From an uncultured Muribaculaceae bacterium (lineage in GTDB: Bacteria; Bacteroidota; Bacteroidia; Bacteroidales; Muribaculaceae), in NCBI GenBank assembly GCA_910586565.1, contig CAJUIT010000009.1:1-64000 (forward strand): DNA of 64,000 bases, given 5' to 3'. This document shows, in pieces, positions 52,595 through 61,283 of this stretch. The notes under the pieces were generated by a model. That model did no database searches. It worked only from the letters and a program-made list of their open reading frames with translations, and had not been told where the DNA came from. The translations under genes and the position numbers were made by a program. The first letter of the stretch is position 1. Every line of letters starts with the position of its first letter.

Positions 52595-55024
52595 ATGAAT
52601 TATTCAGTCAACGACATCGCAGCCATTCTGCGACCCGACCTCAAGCTCTCAACCTCCAACACTGCCACCATCGGCGAACTGCTCATCGACAGCCGCTCGC
52701 TGCTCGAACCCGAAAAAGCCATTTTCTTTGCAATACGCACCCCACGCGACAACGGCCATCGCTTCATCCCCGAGCTCTACCACAAAGGGGTGAGAACATT
52801 TGTTGTGGAGGAGGGATTTGCCGACGCATCACTCTATCCGCAGGCCACATTCATCCCCGTGGCCAACCCGGCAGAGGCTCTGAGGCAACTCGGCGCCACA
52901 CATCGCAGCCGTTTCAACATCCCGGTTATCGGCATCACCGGCTCGCGCGGCAAAACAATGGTGAAAGAATGGCTCTACCAGATGCTTTCGCCCGACCGCA
53001 GCGTGGCCCGCAGCCCGCGCAGTTTCAACTCAAGCGTGGGGGTGCCACTCTCGCTGTGGCAGCTCGACGAAGGCTCGGAACTCGCACTAATCGAGGCGGG
53101 CATCTCGCAAAAGGGTGACATGGCTCCGCTCGAAGCCATGATTAAGCCCGACATCGTTGTGCTCACCGACATTGGCGACCCGCACAGTGAGGGGTTCGCA
53201 TCGTCCGATGAAAAAATTGCCGAAAAACTGCTTCTCGCACGCGAAGCATCGACATTGATTTATCCCGCCTCCGACCCGTCTATAACCCGCGCCGTCAACA
53301 AGGCGGTTGCATCGGGTGCCCTCCCCGCCGCCATCAGGCTAATCGATTCATCGGCAACCGGAATAGCCTCCCTGTGCCCCGCCATGCAACAGCTCGAAAG
53401 CGACTGGCAACGCTCCAACATGGCAACCTGCGCCGCCACAATGCGTGTACTCGGCTATGACGATGACGTGATTGCCCTCCGCGCCTCCACCCTCCACCCC
53501 ATAAGCACCCGCCTGAAAGTGAGCGAGGGGGTGAACCACTGCCTTGTGGTTGCCGACGACTACACCTGCGACCTCCATTCGCTGCTGCCGGCGCTCGACT
53601 TCATCGCACGCCGCGCCACCGCCGACCGTACCCTCACCCTCGTGCTCTCCGACATGAGCCACGAAACCCTCCCGGCCGATGCCACCTACGCCGCCACGGC
53701 ACGTCTATGCCGCCTGCGCAACGTGCGGCGCGTGATTGGTGTGGGGCGCGAGATTGCCCGGCATGCGCAACTCTTTCCCGAGGGGAGCCGCTTTTTCGCC
53801 GATGCAGCCGATGCCTTGAACACCCTCACCCCCACCGATTTCGACCACGAGCTCGTGATGGTGAAAGGCACCCCGCAAAGCGGCCTGGCATCATTGGTTC
53901 ACATGCTCGAGGCCCGCACTCATGAAACCGTGCTCGAAGTGAATCTCGACGCTCTGGTGAGCAACTTCAACTTCTACCGCTCGCGGCTGCGCCCCGAAAC
54001 CGGCATTGTGGCGATGGTGAAAGCCTCGGGCTACGGAGCTGGTTCCTACGAGCTTGCCAAAACCCTGCAAAGCCGCGGGGCGGCATATCTTGCCGTGGCC
54101 GTGCTCGACGAGGGTATCGACCTGCGCCGCGCAGGCATCACGATGCCCATCATGGTGCTCAACCCCAAGGTGCTCAACTACAGGCAACTGTTTGCCAACC
54201 GTCTGGAACCCGAAATCTACGGCTTCGACATCCTCGACGAAATCATTGCCGAAGCCCGCAAGGCCGGCATCACCGACTATCCCGTTCACATCAAACTCGA
54301 CACGGGCATGCACCGCCTCGGCTTCCTCGAAGCCGACCTGCCGCAACTCATCGAGCGCCTGAAAGGGCAGAACAACGTGCGGGTGTGCTCGGTGTTCTCC
54401 CACCTCGCCACCGCCGACTGTTTCGATATGGACGACTACACCCTGATGCAGCTCGACACCTTCACCCGCTGCTCGCAGCGCATTGTCGACGCGTTCCCAC
54501 ACCGTGTGCTCCGCCACATTCTCAACACGGCAGGCATCATCCGCTTCCCGCAGTTCCAGTTCGACATGGTGCGCCTCGGCATCGGCCTCTATGGCGTGCC
54601 CGTGCTTAACGACGGCTCCGAAGCGCCGTTGCGCCAGGTGTCGACCCTGCGCACCCCCATCATCGCCATCAAGCAATGGGAAGCGGGGACAACCATCGGT
54701 TACGGCCGCCGCGGTAAGCTCGACCGCACCTCACTCATCGCCACCATCCCCATCGGCTATGCCGACGGCATAAACCGCCACATGGGGTGCGGGCGCGTGA
54801 GCTTCCTTGTCAACGGCGTGAAATGCCCCACCGTGGGGTCAATCTGCATGGATATCTGCATGATTGACGTGACCGACGTTCCCAACGTCGCCGTGGGCGA
54901 TTCGGTTGAGATTTTCGGCGAGGCAAATCCCGCCGCCAACCTCTCCACCCCCCTCGGCACCATCCCCTACGAAATCCTCACCGCCGTCTCCCCCCGCGTT
55001 CCCCGCCTCTACTTCAGCGAGTAA
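52595..55024 (+). CDS. murF: Fused MurF - alanine racemase
   Basis: An 809-aa bifunctional protein. Residues 1-440 are MurF (UDP-MurNAc-tripeptide:D-Ala-D-Ala ligase): ATP loop GITGSRGKTMVKEW, FNSSVGVPLSLW and GDPHSEGF. Residues about 445-809 are a PLP-dependent alanine racemase: lysine in VKASGYGAGS, tyrosine in TIGYGRRG and the SICMDICMIDV block. The fusion is a known Bacteroidetes arrangement and would link D-alanine supply to its use in cell-wall precursor synthesis. There is no sign of a split or frameshift at the joint. The usual GTNGKT loop is here GSRGKT. Confidence 0.95.
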   Translation: MNYSVNDIAAILRPDLKLSTSNTATIGELLIDSRSLLEPEKAIFFAIRTPRDNGHRFIPELYHKGVRTFVVEEGFADASLYPQATFIPVANPAEALRQLGATHRSRFNIPVIGITGSRGKTMVKEWLYQMLSPDRSVARSPRSFNSSVGVPLSLWQLDEGSELALIEAGISQKGDMAPLEAMIKPDIVVLTDIGDPHSEGFASSDEKIAEKLLLAREASTLIYPASDPSITRAVNKAVASGALPAAIRLIDSSATGIASLCPAMQQLESDWQRSNMATCAATMRVLGYDDDVIALRASTLHPISTRLKVSEGVNHCLVVADDYTCDLHSLLPALDFIARRATADRTLTLVLSDMSHETLPADATYAATARLCRLRNVRRVIGVGREIARHAQLFPEGSRFFADAADALNTLTPTDFDHELVMVKGTPQSGLASLVHMLEARTHETVLEVNLDALVSNFNFYRSRLRPETGIVAMVKASGYGAGSYELAKTLQSRGAAYLAVAVLDEGIDLRRAGITMPIMVLNPKVLNYRQLFANRLEPEIYGFDILDEIIAEARKAGITDYPVHIKLDTGMHRLGFLEADLPQLIERLKGQNNVRVCSVFSHLATADCFDMDDYTLMQLDTFTRCSQRIVDAFPHRVLRHILNTAGIIRFPQFQFDMVRLGIGLYGVPVLNDGSEAPLRQVSTLRTPIIAIKQWEAGTTIGYGRRGKLDRTSLIATIPIGYADGINRHMGCGRVSFLVNGVKCPTVGSICMDICMIDVTDVPNVAVGDSVEIFGEANPAANLSTPLGTIPYEILTAVSPRVPRLYFSE

Positions 55025-55066
55025 CCCCCACCCTCCCGCCTCCCCCCAACAAACCACACCATAAAC

Positions 55067-55108
55067 AAGCCGCGCCGCCCCCACTCCGGGAGCCGCGCGG
55101 CTTCACTT
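55067..55108 (+). terminator. Terminator hairpin after murF-alr
   Basis: AAGCCGCGC (55067-55075) pairs with GCGCGGCTT (55095-55103). GC-rich, weak T-tract. Converging genes on both sides. Confidence 0.6.
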
Positions 55109-55132
55109 TGTGTGCAGTATAAGATAAGGTGT

Positions 55133-56329
55133 TTATTCCACAACTACTTTATAGCTCACACCATTAACGGTGACAACATATATTGCCGGAGTCAGGCTTA
55201 CGGTTGCCGGCAATGCAGTTTGCAGTGCCGCAACGATGATACCGTCAACACCGATAACACGCACCGATGCAGCTCCGCTACCACCAATTTCCACACCACC
55301 TGCTATTGAGCTCACCGTCACATCGGCCGCAACAGGCCCATAGATGCCCGCTCCGTTGTCGGTTACGGAGACTTTGCACGAGTTCTCAACATTGGCATAT
55401 CTCGCCGCCTTGACCGATACTGTGGCCTCACCAACCCCTATGGCAGTGAGCATGCCCGAAGCATCAACCGTAACAATATCGGGATTACTGCTGCTCCACA
55501 ACAGATTCTTAAACAATGTGTTATCGGGAGCTACCTCGGCTTGCAATAAATGAGTGGTGCCCTGCTCCATTTCAAGTTCTGAATCTGAAAGTGTGATTGA
55601 GCTCGCAGGCGTGTTCTTGCGGGTCCATGACACCGTGTTACCCCACCCACGGGCCGTTTTGCCTCGAACACTTAGGGTGTACTCATCGCAATCGTCGGCC
55701 GGGAAGGGAATTGCCAGATTCTCAAGCTCAATCGTCGGCGCAGGCGTTATATCAACCGCCGTTCCCTCACCTTCGCCCGGGTCGGTGCCCCAGAAATATT
55801 CCACGCCAACAATATCGGTCAGCTCTCCTGAATGGATATGAACAAGGTTAGTGTGAGTTGCCGACCAACCAGAAGCCGTGCGCACACGCACCCCGAGCAA
55901 ATGAGCACCGTTGGATAAGGCGTTTGCAGGCACAGGAATGTCGAGCCATCCTTTGCCATTATCTGCGCCAGCAATTGCGGTGGCATTGTTCAATCCCGGG
56001 TCTGTATCCCAGAAATATTCAGCGGCTGTGATTTCGGGCGTGGCATCCTGAAGTTTCCACACCACCACCGTGTGGGTAACACTCCAGTGCCCACCGTTGC
56101 ACACGCGCACACCAACGAGGTTAAAACCATCAACAAGCCGCGAGGCATCGAGCCGGAAGCTGACATTTCCGTTGACCATTTCGCATTCACCCGCCTCAAC
56201 CGCACGAGAGAGGCCCGGATCCTCATTGACAAAATATTCACACGAGAGCGATTCAGCCCCCGACACCAACGATGCAAAAAGCAACGGCAGCGCCCAAACG
56301 CGGCACAACTTTCGTTTCGTATCAATCAT
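55133..56329 (-). CDS. Secreted protein with 'EYFWDTDPG' repeats, Ig-like domain and sorting-like tail
   Basis: A 398-aa protein with a signal peptide (MIDTKRKLCRVWALPLLFASLVSG). Three copies of a roughly 75-residue repeat begin CEYFVNEDPG, AEYFWDTDPG and VEYFWGTDPG; each has a later G[VR]R-type strand (NLVGVRVCN, HLLGVRVRT). A Big_2-like Ig domain follows (about 245-320: SSNPDIVTVDASGMLTAIGV), then a tail with AIYVVTVNGVSYKVVV similar to T9SS sorting domains. The gene start overlaps the end of the beta-helix gene by 8 bp, so the two are translationally coupled. Function unknown. Confidence 0.8.
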   Translation of the reverse strand: MIDTKRKLCRVWALPLLFASLVSGAESLSCEYFVNEDPGLSRAVEAGECEMVNGNVSFRLDASRLVDGFNLVGVRVCNGGHWSVTHTVVVWKLQDATPEITAAEYFWDTDPGLNNATAIAGADNGKGWLDIPVPANALSNGAHLLGVRVRTASGWSATHTNLVHIHSGELTDIVGVEYFWGTDPGEGEGTAVDITPAPTIELENLAIPFPADDCDEYTLSVRGKTARGWGNTVSWTRKNTPASSITLSDSELEMEQGTTHLLQAEVAPDNTLFKNLLWSSSNPDIVTVDASGMLTAIGVGEATVSVKAARYANVENSCKVSVTDNGAGIYGPVAADVTVSSIAGGVEIGGSGAASVRVIGVDGIIVAALQTALPATVSLTPAIYVVTVNGVSYKVVVE

Positions 56330-57407
56330 TCTGCACCTCGATTTTGAGTTTCACAACAACCTCACCATTTTCGTCGGGAGAAGATGGAATAATGGCCGAT
56401 GATATGTGAGGCATGCTTTTGGGACGCCCGGATATCACATAGGGATGGGCACCACCGAAAATGCCGCAGTCGCCACCATCGGTTGCCGCTCCTTTCGCCG
56501 GGCTGTCGTCGCGCAGATAATAGCCGTCGAAGCCGAAATCATCAACAAACACTGTTTCCATGCGGGCAGAAACCCACTGGTTATTCAGATAGTTGGCATT
56601 CGCACTTTCCTCCGAGCCGGAAAACACATTGTTGGTAATGACGTTGTTGTTTGCCGTATTGAAATCCATCAGATATTTGCCCATATGCACCTCACCATTG
56701 CGTTCAATAAGTATATTATTTCGGATAACAGAATTTGTCAATGAGCTCACATTAAGTACGTTGCTGTAGCTACTACCGGTATTCCATGTGTTAACGGATG
56801 GGAAGATGTTATTTTCCACCGTATTGTTCACCCCATAAAGCGTCACCCTCCCTATGAAGATATTATTGGCAACTGTTGATTCCCTCATCCCGACACCTGA
56901 TCTGAGATTGGCGATATAGTTCTGACGGATAACCAGATGATTGTGTTGTTCCGAAGAGCTACCCGTGATTGTTGATATCTTACAGCGCTGAATGGTGCAA
57001 TCCTCAAGGGGGGCGCTTGTTTCAGCATCCGACCTAAGTTCTACCGTGGGAATTTCTAATCCTTGCAATGTGGTGTTTGACGCTTTAATCCTGACATAAT
57101 TAATTATTGCCGAGCGTGTTTCAGCCCAGTCGGTATTTTCAGCCAACGCATAGCCCGGGCCGGTTATGGTAAGCCCCTGCTTTGTAATATCATACGTTCC
57201 TTCATATTGCCCCGGCTCAATTAATAATTCGTCGCCCGATTTCACCTCTTCACTTGCCAATGCGTCGGCAAGCGACGAAAAGGCAGCTTTTGCTTCGGGA
57301 TTAGAATTCACACGCCATGTTTTAGCCTGTGCAGGCATTGCGGCAAAAAATCCGGCCACACCAAATGCAGCCAACGCTGACGCAACATTTTTCACTATTC
57401 TATTCAT
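56322..57407 (-). CDS. Secreted parallel beta-helix protein
   Basis: A 361-aa protein with a signal peptide (MNRIVKNVASALAAFGVAGF). From about residue 60 it has short repeats of the right-handed beta-helix kind (NHLVIRQNYIANL, STVANNIFIG, NTVENNIF, NSVIRNNILIE, NNVITNNVFSG), as in polysaccharide lyases and related surface proteins. No catalytic lyase signature was identified. It lacks the sorting-like tail seen on its partner at 55133. It overlaps that gene by 8 bp. Confidence 0.8.
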   Translation of the reverse strand: MNRIVKNVASALAAFGVAGFFAAMPAQAKTWRVNSNPEAKAAFSSLADALASEEVKSGDELLIEPGQYEGTYDITKQGLTITGPGYALAENTDWAETRSAIINYVRIKASNTTLQGLEIPTVELRSDAETSAPLEDCTIQRCKISTITGSSSEQHNHLVIRQNYIANLRSGVGMRESTVANNIFIGRVTLYGVNNTVENNIFPSVNTWNTGSSYSNVLNVSSLTNSVIRNNILIERNGEVHMGKYLMDFNTANNNVITNNVFSGSEESANANYLNNQWVSARMETVFVDDFGFDGYYLRDDSPAKGAATDGGDCGIFGGAHPYVISGRPKSMPHISSAIIPSSPDENGEVVVKLKIEVQND

Positions 57408-57445
57408 GTTTTAATTTTTAAATTATTCGATTTATTTTTGGTTGA

Positions 57446-57683
57446 TTATTCGCGATAGAGCACTTTTTCCACTTTTGCTCCGCGGCGCACGATATAGATT
57501 TGCCCGGCAACGGGATACTGCACTTCAATGCCTTGCAAGTTGTAGTAGACCGCAGGAGCATCGCACTCCGCCTCATCAGTCGTTGCAACATCATGCAGAC
57601 CGGCAACACTACTGAATGTGAAAGCATGGGTTGACAGGTTGAAGCGGGGATAGACAACCTCGGCATCTTCCCCGATGCCTGAC
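57446..57683 (-). pseudogene. Displaced C-terminal sorting-like domain without a start codon
   Basis: In a minus-strand frame not used by its neighbours lies an open stretch of about 79 codons that ends (VYYNLQGIEVQYP, then GQIYIVRRGAKVEKVLYRE) in the same 'NLQG ... YI ... K' tail as the amylase at 27501. No ATG, and no plausible alternative start, is found at its 5' end; the frame runs back into the end of the WG-repeat gene at 57688. It is either the remnant of a deleted secreted protein or the tail of a frameshifted upstream gene. Confidence 0.7.
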
Positions 57684-57687
57684 GTGG

Positions 57688-59337
57688 TCAGTTCCAGTAG
57701 GTGATGGTGCGGGTAACGGTTTCGGTGTTGGTGCGGGTGCCACCGGGAGTATCGTCCATCTCATTGGGCTCGGAGGTAACGGTGGTTGTCACCTTTGCCT
57801 TGGTCCAGTTTCCGGCCTTGTCGGTTTCAAGGTAGGTGTATTTTTCAACGGAATTCCACATTCCGCCTTCTGAGGTAATGGTGGAAGGGAGACGGCTGTC
57901 GCCATCGTAGGTGTAGTTGTCAGTGACATATTCCATATCCCGAATATATTGCGCCTTGACGATACGGCCCATTGAATCGAAGGTGTAGGTGGCACGTTCA
58001 TAATTGTTTGGACCGGCCTCCTTGCGAACGTTGTCGGTTATGGTGACGGTTACATCCCCTTCATAATCCTTGTAGGTTGTGGGGGAGGTGTAGGTGCGTT
58101 TGTCAAACACATTGCCGTGGGCTGTGCGGCGCGTCAGTTCACCGTCGCTGTTATATTCGTCGACATATACCCCTTTCTTTACCGATTTCACGGCACCCTG
58201 AAGAGCCACTGTGGCGCGACTGCTGAAATCCTTGGCAGGGGCAGCTGCAGGAACTTCCGCTGCGGCAGACTCATCCTGCGCTGCGGCGGTTGTGGCCGAT
58301 TCGGATTCCGATTCCTTTTCGGGAGCGTCCCCCTCCGGTTCAAGTGTTATGTTAAACATTGCTGTAGTCATTGCCACAGCATTGATAAATTGAGGATTCT
58401 GTTCCTCGGCCATTTTCTTGCACACCCATCCGAAGTTGAACGGAGCAATCATCTCGTTTGAAAAATCAATAACATCGGAATCGGCTCCTGATTTGGGGTC
58501 GGTGTTGGAAAGTTCCTTAGCCTTGTTATATTTTTCAAGTAGTTTGTCATTGCGTTTACCATCGAAATCATAGGCGGCGATAGCGGGCTGTGCATAATCC
58601 TCCGGTTCTATAATGATGCATTTCTTTATGCGGTTGGCAACCATACCCGGCTCCAGTTTCACCGGGGCACCAAGCTCCCCTTTTGAATTGAGAACATAGC
58701 AACAGCCGGTGCCATTCACCACCACAATGCCGTTGCTGAAGTTGCGCCCGAAAGTAGCGGCAGGCAGGTGAGACACTGTGAGCGACGGCGCAAGCAAAAT
58801 CACGGCATTGCCCTTGGTGTCGAAATAGCCCTCACGGTTATCTCTCAGGCGGAACCACAGCAGCCCGTCGCTGAACACCGATGCAACCTCGGCCACCTGC
58901 ACGCCATCGACAGGCCCTGCGGTGAACACCTTTTCACCTTTCGTGTCGAGAACCACAACGGGACCCTCCTCTTCCACAGCAGGAACCAGCCCGTTGTTGA
59001 CATAGCCGATGCGACTGAATCCGCGTGCAATCAACTCCGACTTGCTGTCGGGAGCATATTTATATAGTTCCACATCTTCTTTCCCCTCCCACAACCAACC
59101 ATCGGTCTGCAGGGAAACGTAATATCCATTCACGCAGGGATAAACAACCGTACGCCTGTCATAACGCGCCTTCATGTCAATCGCCTCCTCGATGCGATCA
59201 GGAAAGTAGCACATAAAATTATCGCCATCCTTCCCGGAGATGAAATCGAGCTTTGCATCGGAACCGCCCGAGCCCGAGCATCCGGTGAGCGTTGCGGCAG
59301 CCACAAGCGCCGCCACCATTATTTTTAAAGTTTTCAT
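57688..59337 (-). CDS. WG-repeat-like lipoprotein with C-terminal extension
   Basis: A 549-aa protein with lipobox LTGCSG (Cys20). Residues about 60-250 resemble WG beta-repeats (FSDGLLWFRLRDNREGYFDTKGN, FSNGIVVVNG...VLNSKGELG). An acidic Glu/Ala linker (about 340-370) leads to a second region (about 380-549) with YD/RHS-like strands (VYVDEYNSDGELTRRT, ATYTFDSMGRIVKAQYI, DNYTYDGDSRLPSTI) ending TVTRTITYWN. Its first 25 residues are identical to those of the next gene. Function unknown. Confidence 0.8.
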   Translation of the reverse strand: MKTLKIMVAALVAAATLTGCSGSGGSDAKLDFISGKDGDNFMCYFPDRIEEAIDMKARYDRRTVVYPCVNGYYVSLQTDGWLWEGKEDVELYKYAPDSKSELIARGFSRIGYVNNGLVPAVEEEGPVVVLDTKGEKVFTAGPVDGVQVAEVASVFSDGLLWFRLRDNREGYFDTKGNAVILLAPSLTVSHLPAATFGRNFSNGIVVVNGTGCCYVLNSKGELGAPVKLEPGMVANRIKKCIIIEPEDYAQPAIAAYDFDGKRNDKLLEKYNKAKELSNTDPKSGADSDVIDFSNEMIAPFNFGWVCKKMAEEQNPQFINAVAMTTAMFNITLEPEGDAPEKESESESATTAAAQDESAAAEVPAAAPAKDFSSRATVALQGAVKSVKKGVYVDEYNSDGELTRRTAHGNVFDKRTYTSPTTYKDYEGDVTVTITDNVRKEAGPNNYERATYTFDSMGRIVKAQYIRDMEYVTDNYTYDGDSRLPSTITSEGGMWNSVEKYTYLETDKAGNWTKAKVTTTVTSEPNEMDDTPGGTRTNTETVTRTITYWN

Positions 59338-59341
59338 GATT
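59267..59341. repeat. 75-bp identical block, copy 1
   Basis: Identical over 75 bp to 60263-60337. It covers the start codon, signal peptide and lipobox of the WG-repeat-like gene and a few upstream bases. Confidence 0.9.
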
Positions 59342-59370
59342 CGGTTCCTATATTATTAATGTTCAACCGC

Positions 59371-60333
59371 TTAGCGTAGCGAGGATAACTGGCTTTTAAT
59401 CAGTCTGTACCCCAAGAATTTACTTTTGGCCGATTGCATTAGGCAAAGCAATTCCCAGCGCTGCTGTTTATCATCGGTCTGATTCACCATAGGTTTGATG
59501 TTGAACGGTTCATAATCCACAAAGAAATTCCGGTAATATTCCTCATCCACATTGTCAGCATCGATGCTAAATACCACAGGTCGCTCAATGGTTTTCTCTT
59601 TTTTCCCGGTTGCCGAATAGTAGGTGTCGGTCATCATGTGCCGGTCATCTGAATCTGAGAAAATGACAATATATTCACCCTGCCGGGAAAATCTGTCTTC
59701 CGGGATTTCCCACAGTTCCTTTCCCTTGGTGTTGACCGTGACATAGCGGTTATTGATATAGGCTACTATAAATCCATGCTTGAAATTGTAGTCGCACTTC
59801 GACATTTTCACGTTTGCAGCCGACTTAGGGTCATCGAACATAAACGCAACCTTACCGTCAACATCGAAAAAGCCCGTGCGCCCGTCGGAGAGCAAGAATC
59901 TGAGCAGGCCGTTGCTGTAAACATCCCCAACACTCGTAACGGCAGCCCCGTCCACCTCGTCAGCCGTGAAAACAGGATTTAACTGAGAATCGCGGATTAC
60001 GGGAGCCTCACCGCGCATCACCACAGGTATGCGGTCGTAGTTGAGATACCCGCAATCCCAAATACCTTCCAAAAGCGGTTCAATCTCACCGTTGTTGTAG
60101 CTGTAAATATCATTATTATAGCGGAATATCCCGTTCACACCGGGATACAGGTATGTTGTGTTCAGATAGGGAAATTTGTCCTTAAGAGCCTGCCGGGCCT
60201 CAACCGGATAAACAACGTTTCCAACCACAAAATCAACTTGAGCCAATTGCCCGGAATCACCTCCCGAGCCCGAGCATCCGGTGAGCGTTGCGGCAGCCAC
60301 AAGCGCCGCCACCATTATTTTTAAAGTTTTCAT
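59371..60333 (-). CDS. WG-repeat-like lipoprotein, short paralog
   Basis: A 320-aa protein with the same lipoprotein signal (MKTLKIMVAALVAAATLTGC). The WG-like region matches that of the gene at 57688 (YSNGLLRFLLSDGRTGFFDVDGK, FKHGFIVAYINNRYVTVNTKGKELW), but the C-terminal extension of the longer paralog is absent. Gene spacing (33 bp to the next gene, 43 bp from the fimbrillin-like gene) fits one operon. Confidence 0.8.
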   Translation of the reverse strand: MKTLKIMVAALVAAATLTGCSGSGGDSGQLAQVDFVVGNVVYPVEARQALKDKFPYLNTTYLYPGVNGIFRYNNDIYSYNNGEIEPLLEGIWDCGYLNYDRIPVVMRGEAPVIRDSQLNPVFTADEVDGAAVTSVGDVYSNGLLRFLLSDGRTGFFDVDGKVAFMFDDPKSAANVKMSKCDYNFKHGFIVAYINNRYVTVNTKGKELWEIPEDRFSRQGEYIVIFSDSDDRHMMTDTYYSATGKKEKTIERPVVFSIDADNVDEEYYRNFFVDYEPFNIKPMVNQTDDKQQRWELLCLMQSAKSKFLGYRLIKSQLSSLR

Positions 60334-60337
60334 GATT
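60263..60337. repeat. 75-bp identical block, copy 2
   Basis: Pair of 59267-59341; covers the signal peptide region of the short WG-repeat-like gene. The two blocks are 996 bp apart. Confidence 0.9.
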
Positions 60338-60376
60338 TATTGTTTTTGAGATAGAAGTAAAGATAACTTCAGCGAC

Positions 60377-61270
60377 TTACCACCCTGAATTCTGCACTGC
60401 GGAGACAACAGAAACTGATGATTGGGCCGAGCCATTACTGCGTGCGGCGGGTGAGGAGTTATCAAGATTTATGTAATATGTATAGGAGGAGCCCATGTAG
60501 TATTCCTCATTCTTTTCAAGTGTGAAGCGGTAGATTGTGCCATCGGTGAGCACAACGTTCACAATCTCCACACCCTGATAGAAAATGAGGTCTGGAGCGG
60601 TGTAGAGGGTGTAGACCCCGTTCTTCTTGACCATGCGGTTCATCCGCGCATCAGCGGGGTCGGTGGGAACTTTCTCACCGTTGTAGAAATCAACTGAAAA
60701 GTTCAACACCGAGTACAATGTGACGTATGAAACCCGCGAGGCTGCCGACCCCGTCAAATCCACATTCATGCGCGTGGTCAGGTGCTTGAACCGCAGTTCA
60801 GGCACCGCTTCGGCCGTGAGGTCGTGGATTGTGTAGCAGATATCTTCCGACGTTGATTGTCGGAAAGTGAAAATATCGCCCGATTTGGTGAAGCAACTGT
60901 AGGGATAGATGGCGAGATATGCCAACTGCTCGCTCACATCCTTTTCAATCGGTGTGCTGACGCTGCGGAACATGCTCCCGTCAAAGCGATACAAGTAACG
61001 GGTGTCGGGGAGGTGTGCTGAGCCGGCGCCGAATGGATATACGTAAATCCGGTCGCCGGTTTCAAACGAGGTTTCTGTTGCTCTCGACTGAGCAGGCGCA
61101 CCCGGTATGAACTCTATGGCAACCTTGCCGTTGGCCGCGGCAGGCGGTTGCGCATCCATCGGCTCATCGATTGATGAATTGCAACCCGTGAGAGCCACAC
61201 CGGCCATCAACGTCGCTCCGGCAACAAGTGTTCCGGCCCATGATTTTTTTAATTTGTTGAAATTGCTCAT
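60377..61270 (-). CDS. Fimbrillin-family (Mfa-like) lipoprotein
   Basis: A 297-aa protein with lipobox ALTGC (Cys30). After the lipid anchor comes SRATETSFETGDRIYVYP, the pattern at the start of the fimbrillin fold, then FRFDGSMF-like and YLAIYPYS motifs, and a C-terminal half with strands of the second domain. In fimbriae of this class an arginine-specific cleavage frees the N-terminal strand; here the candidate Arg lies in QSRATE. Role: fimbrial or surface-filament subunit (inference). It lies 13 bp after a second such gene. Confidence 0.82.
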   Translation of the reverse strand: MSNFNKLKKSWAGTLVAGATLMAGVALTGCNSSIDEPMDAQPPAAANGKVAIEFIPGAPAQSRATETSFETGDRIYVYPFGAGSAHLPDTRYLYRFDGSMFRSVSTPIEKDVSEQLAYLAIYPYSCFTKSGDIFTFRQSTSEDICYTIHDLTAEAVPELRFKHLTTRMNVDLTGSAASRVSYVTLYSVLNFSVDFYNGEKVPTDPADARMNRMVKKNGVYTLYTAPDLIFYQGVEIVNVVLTDGTIYRFTLEKNEEYYMGSSYTYYINLDNSSPAARSNGSAQSSVSVVSAVQNSGW

Positions 61271-61283
61271 AATCGCTCAATTA

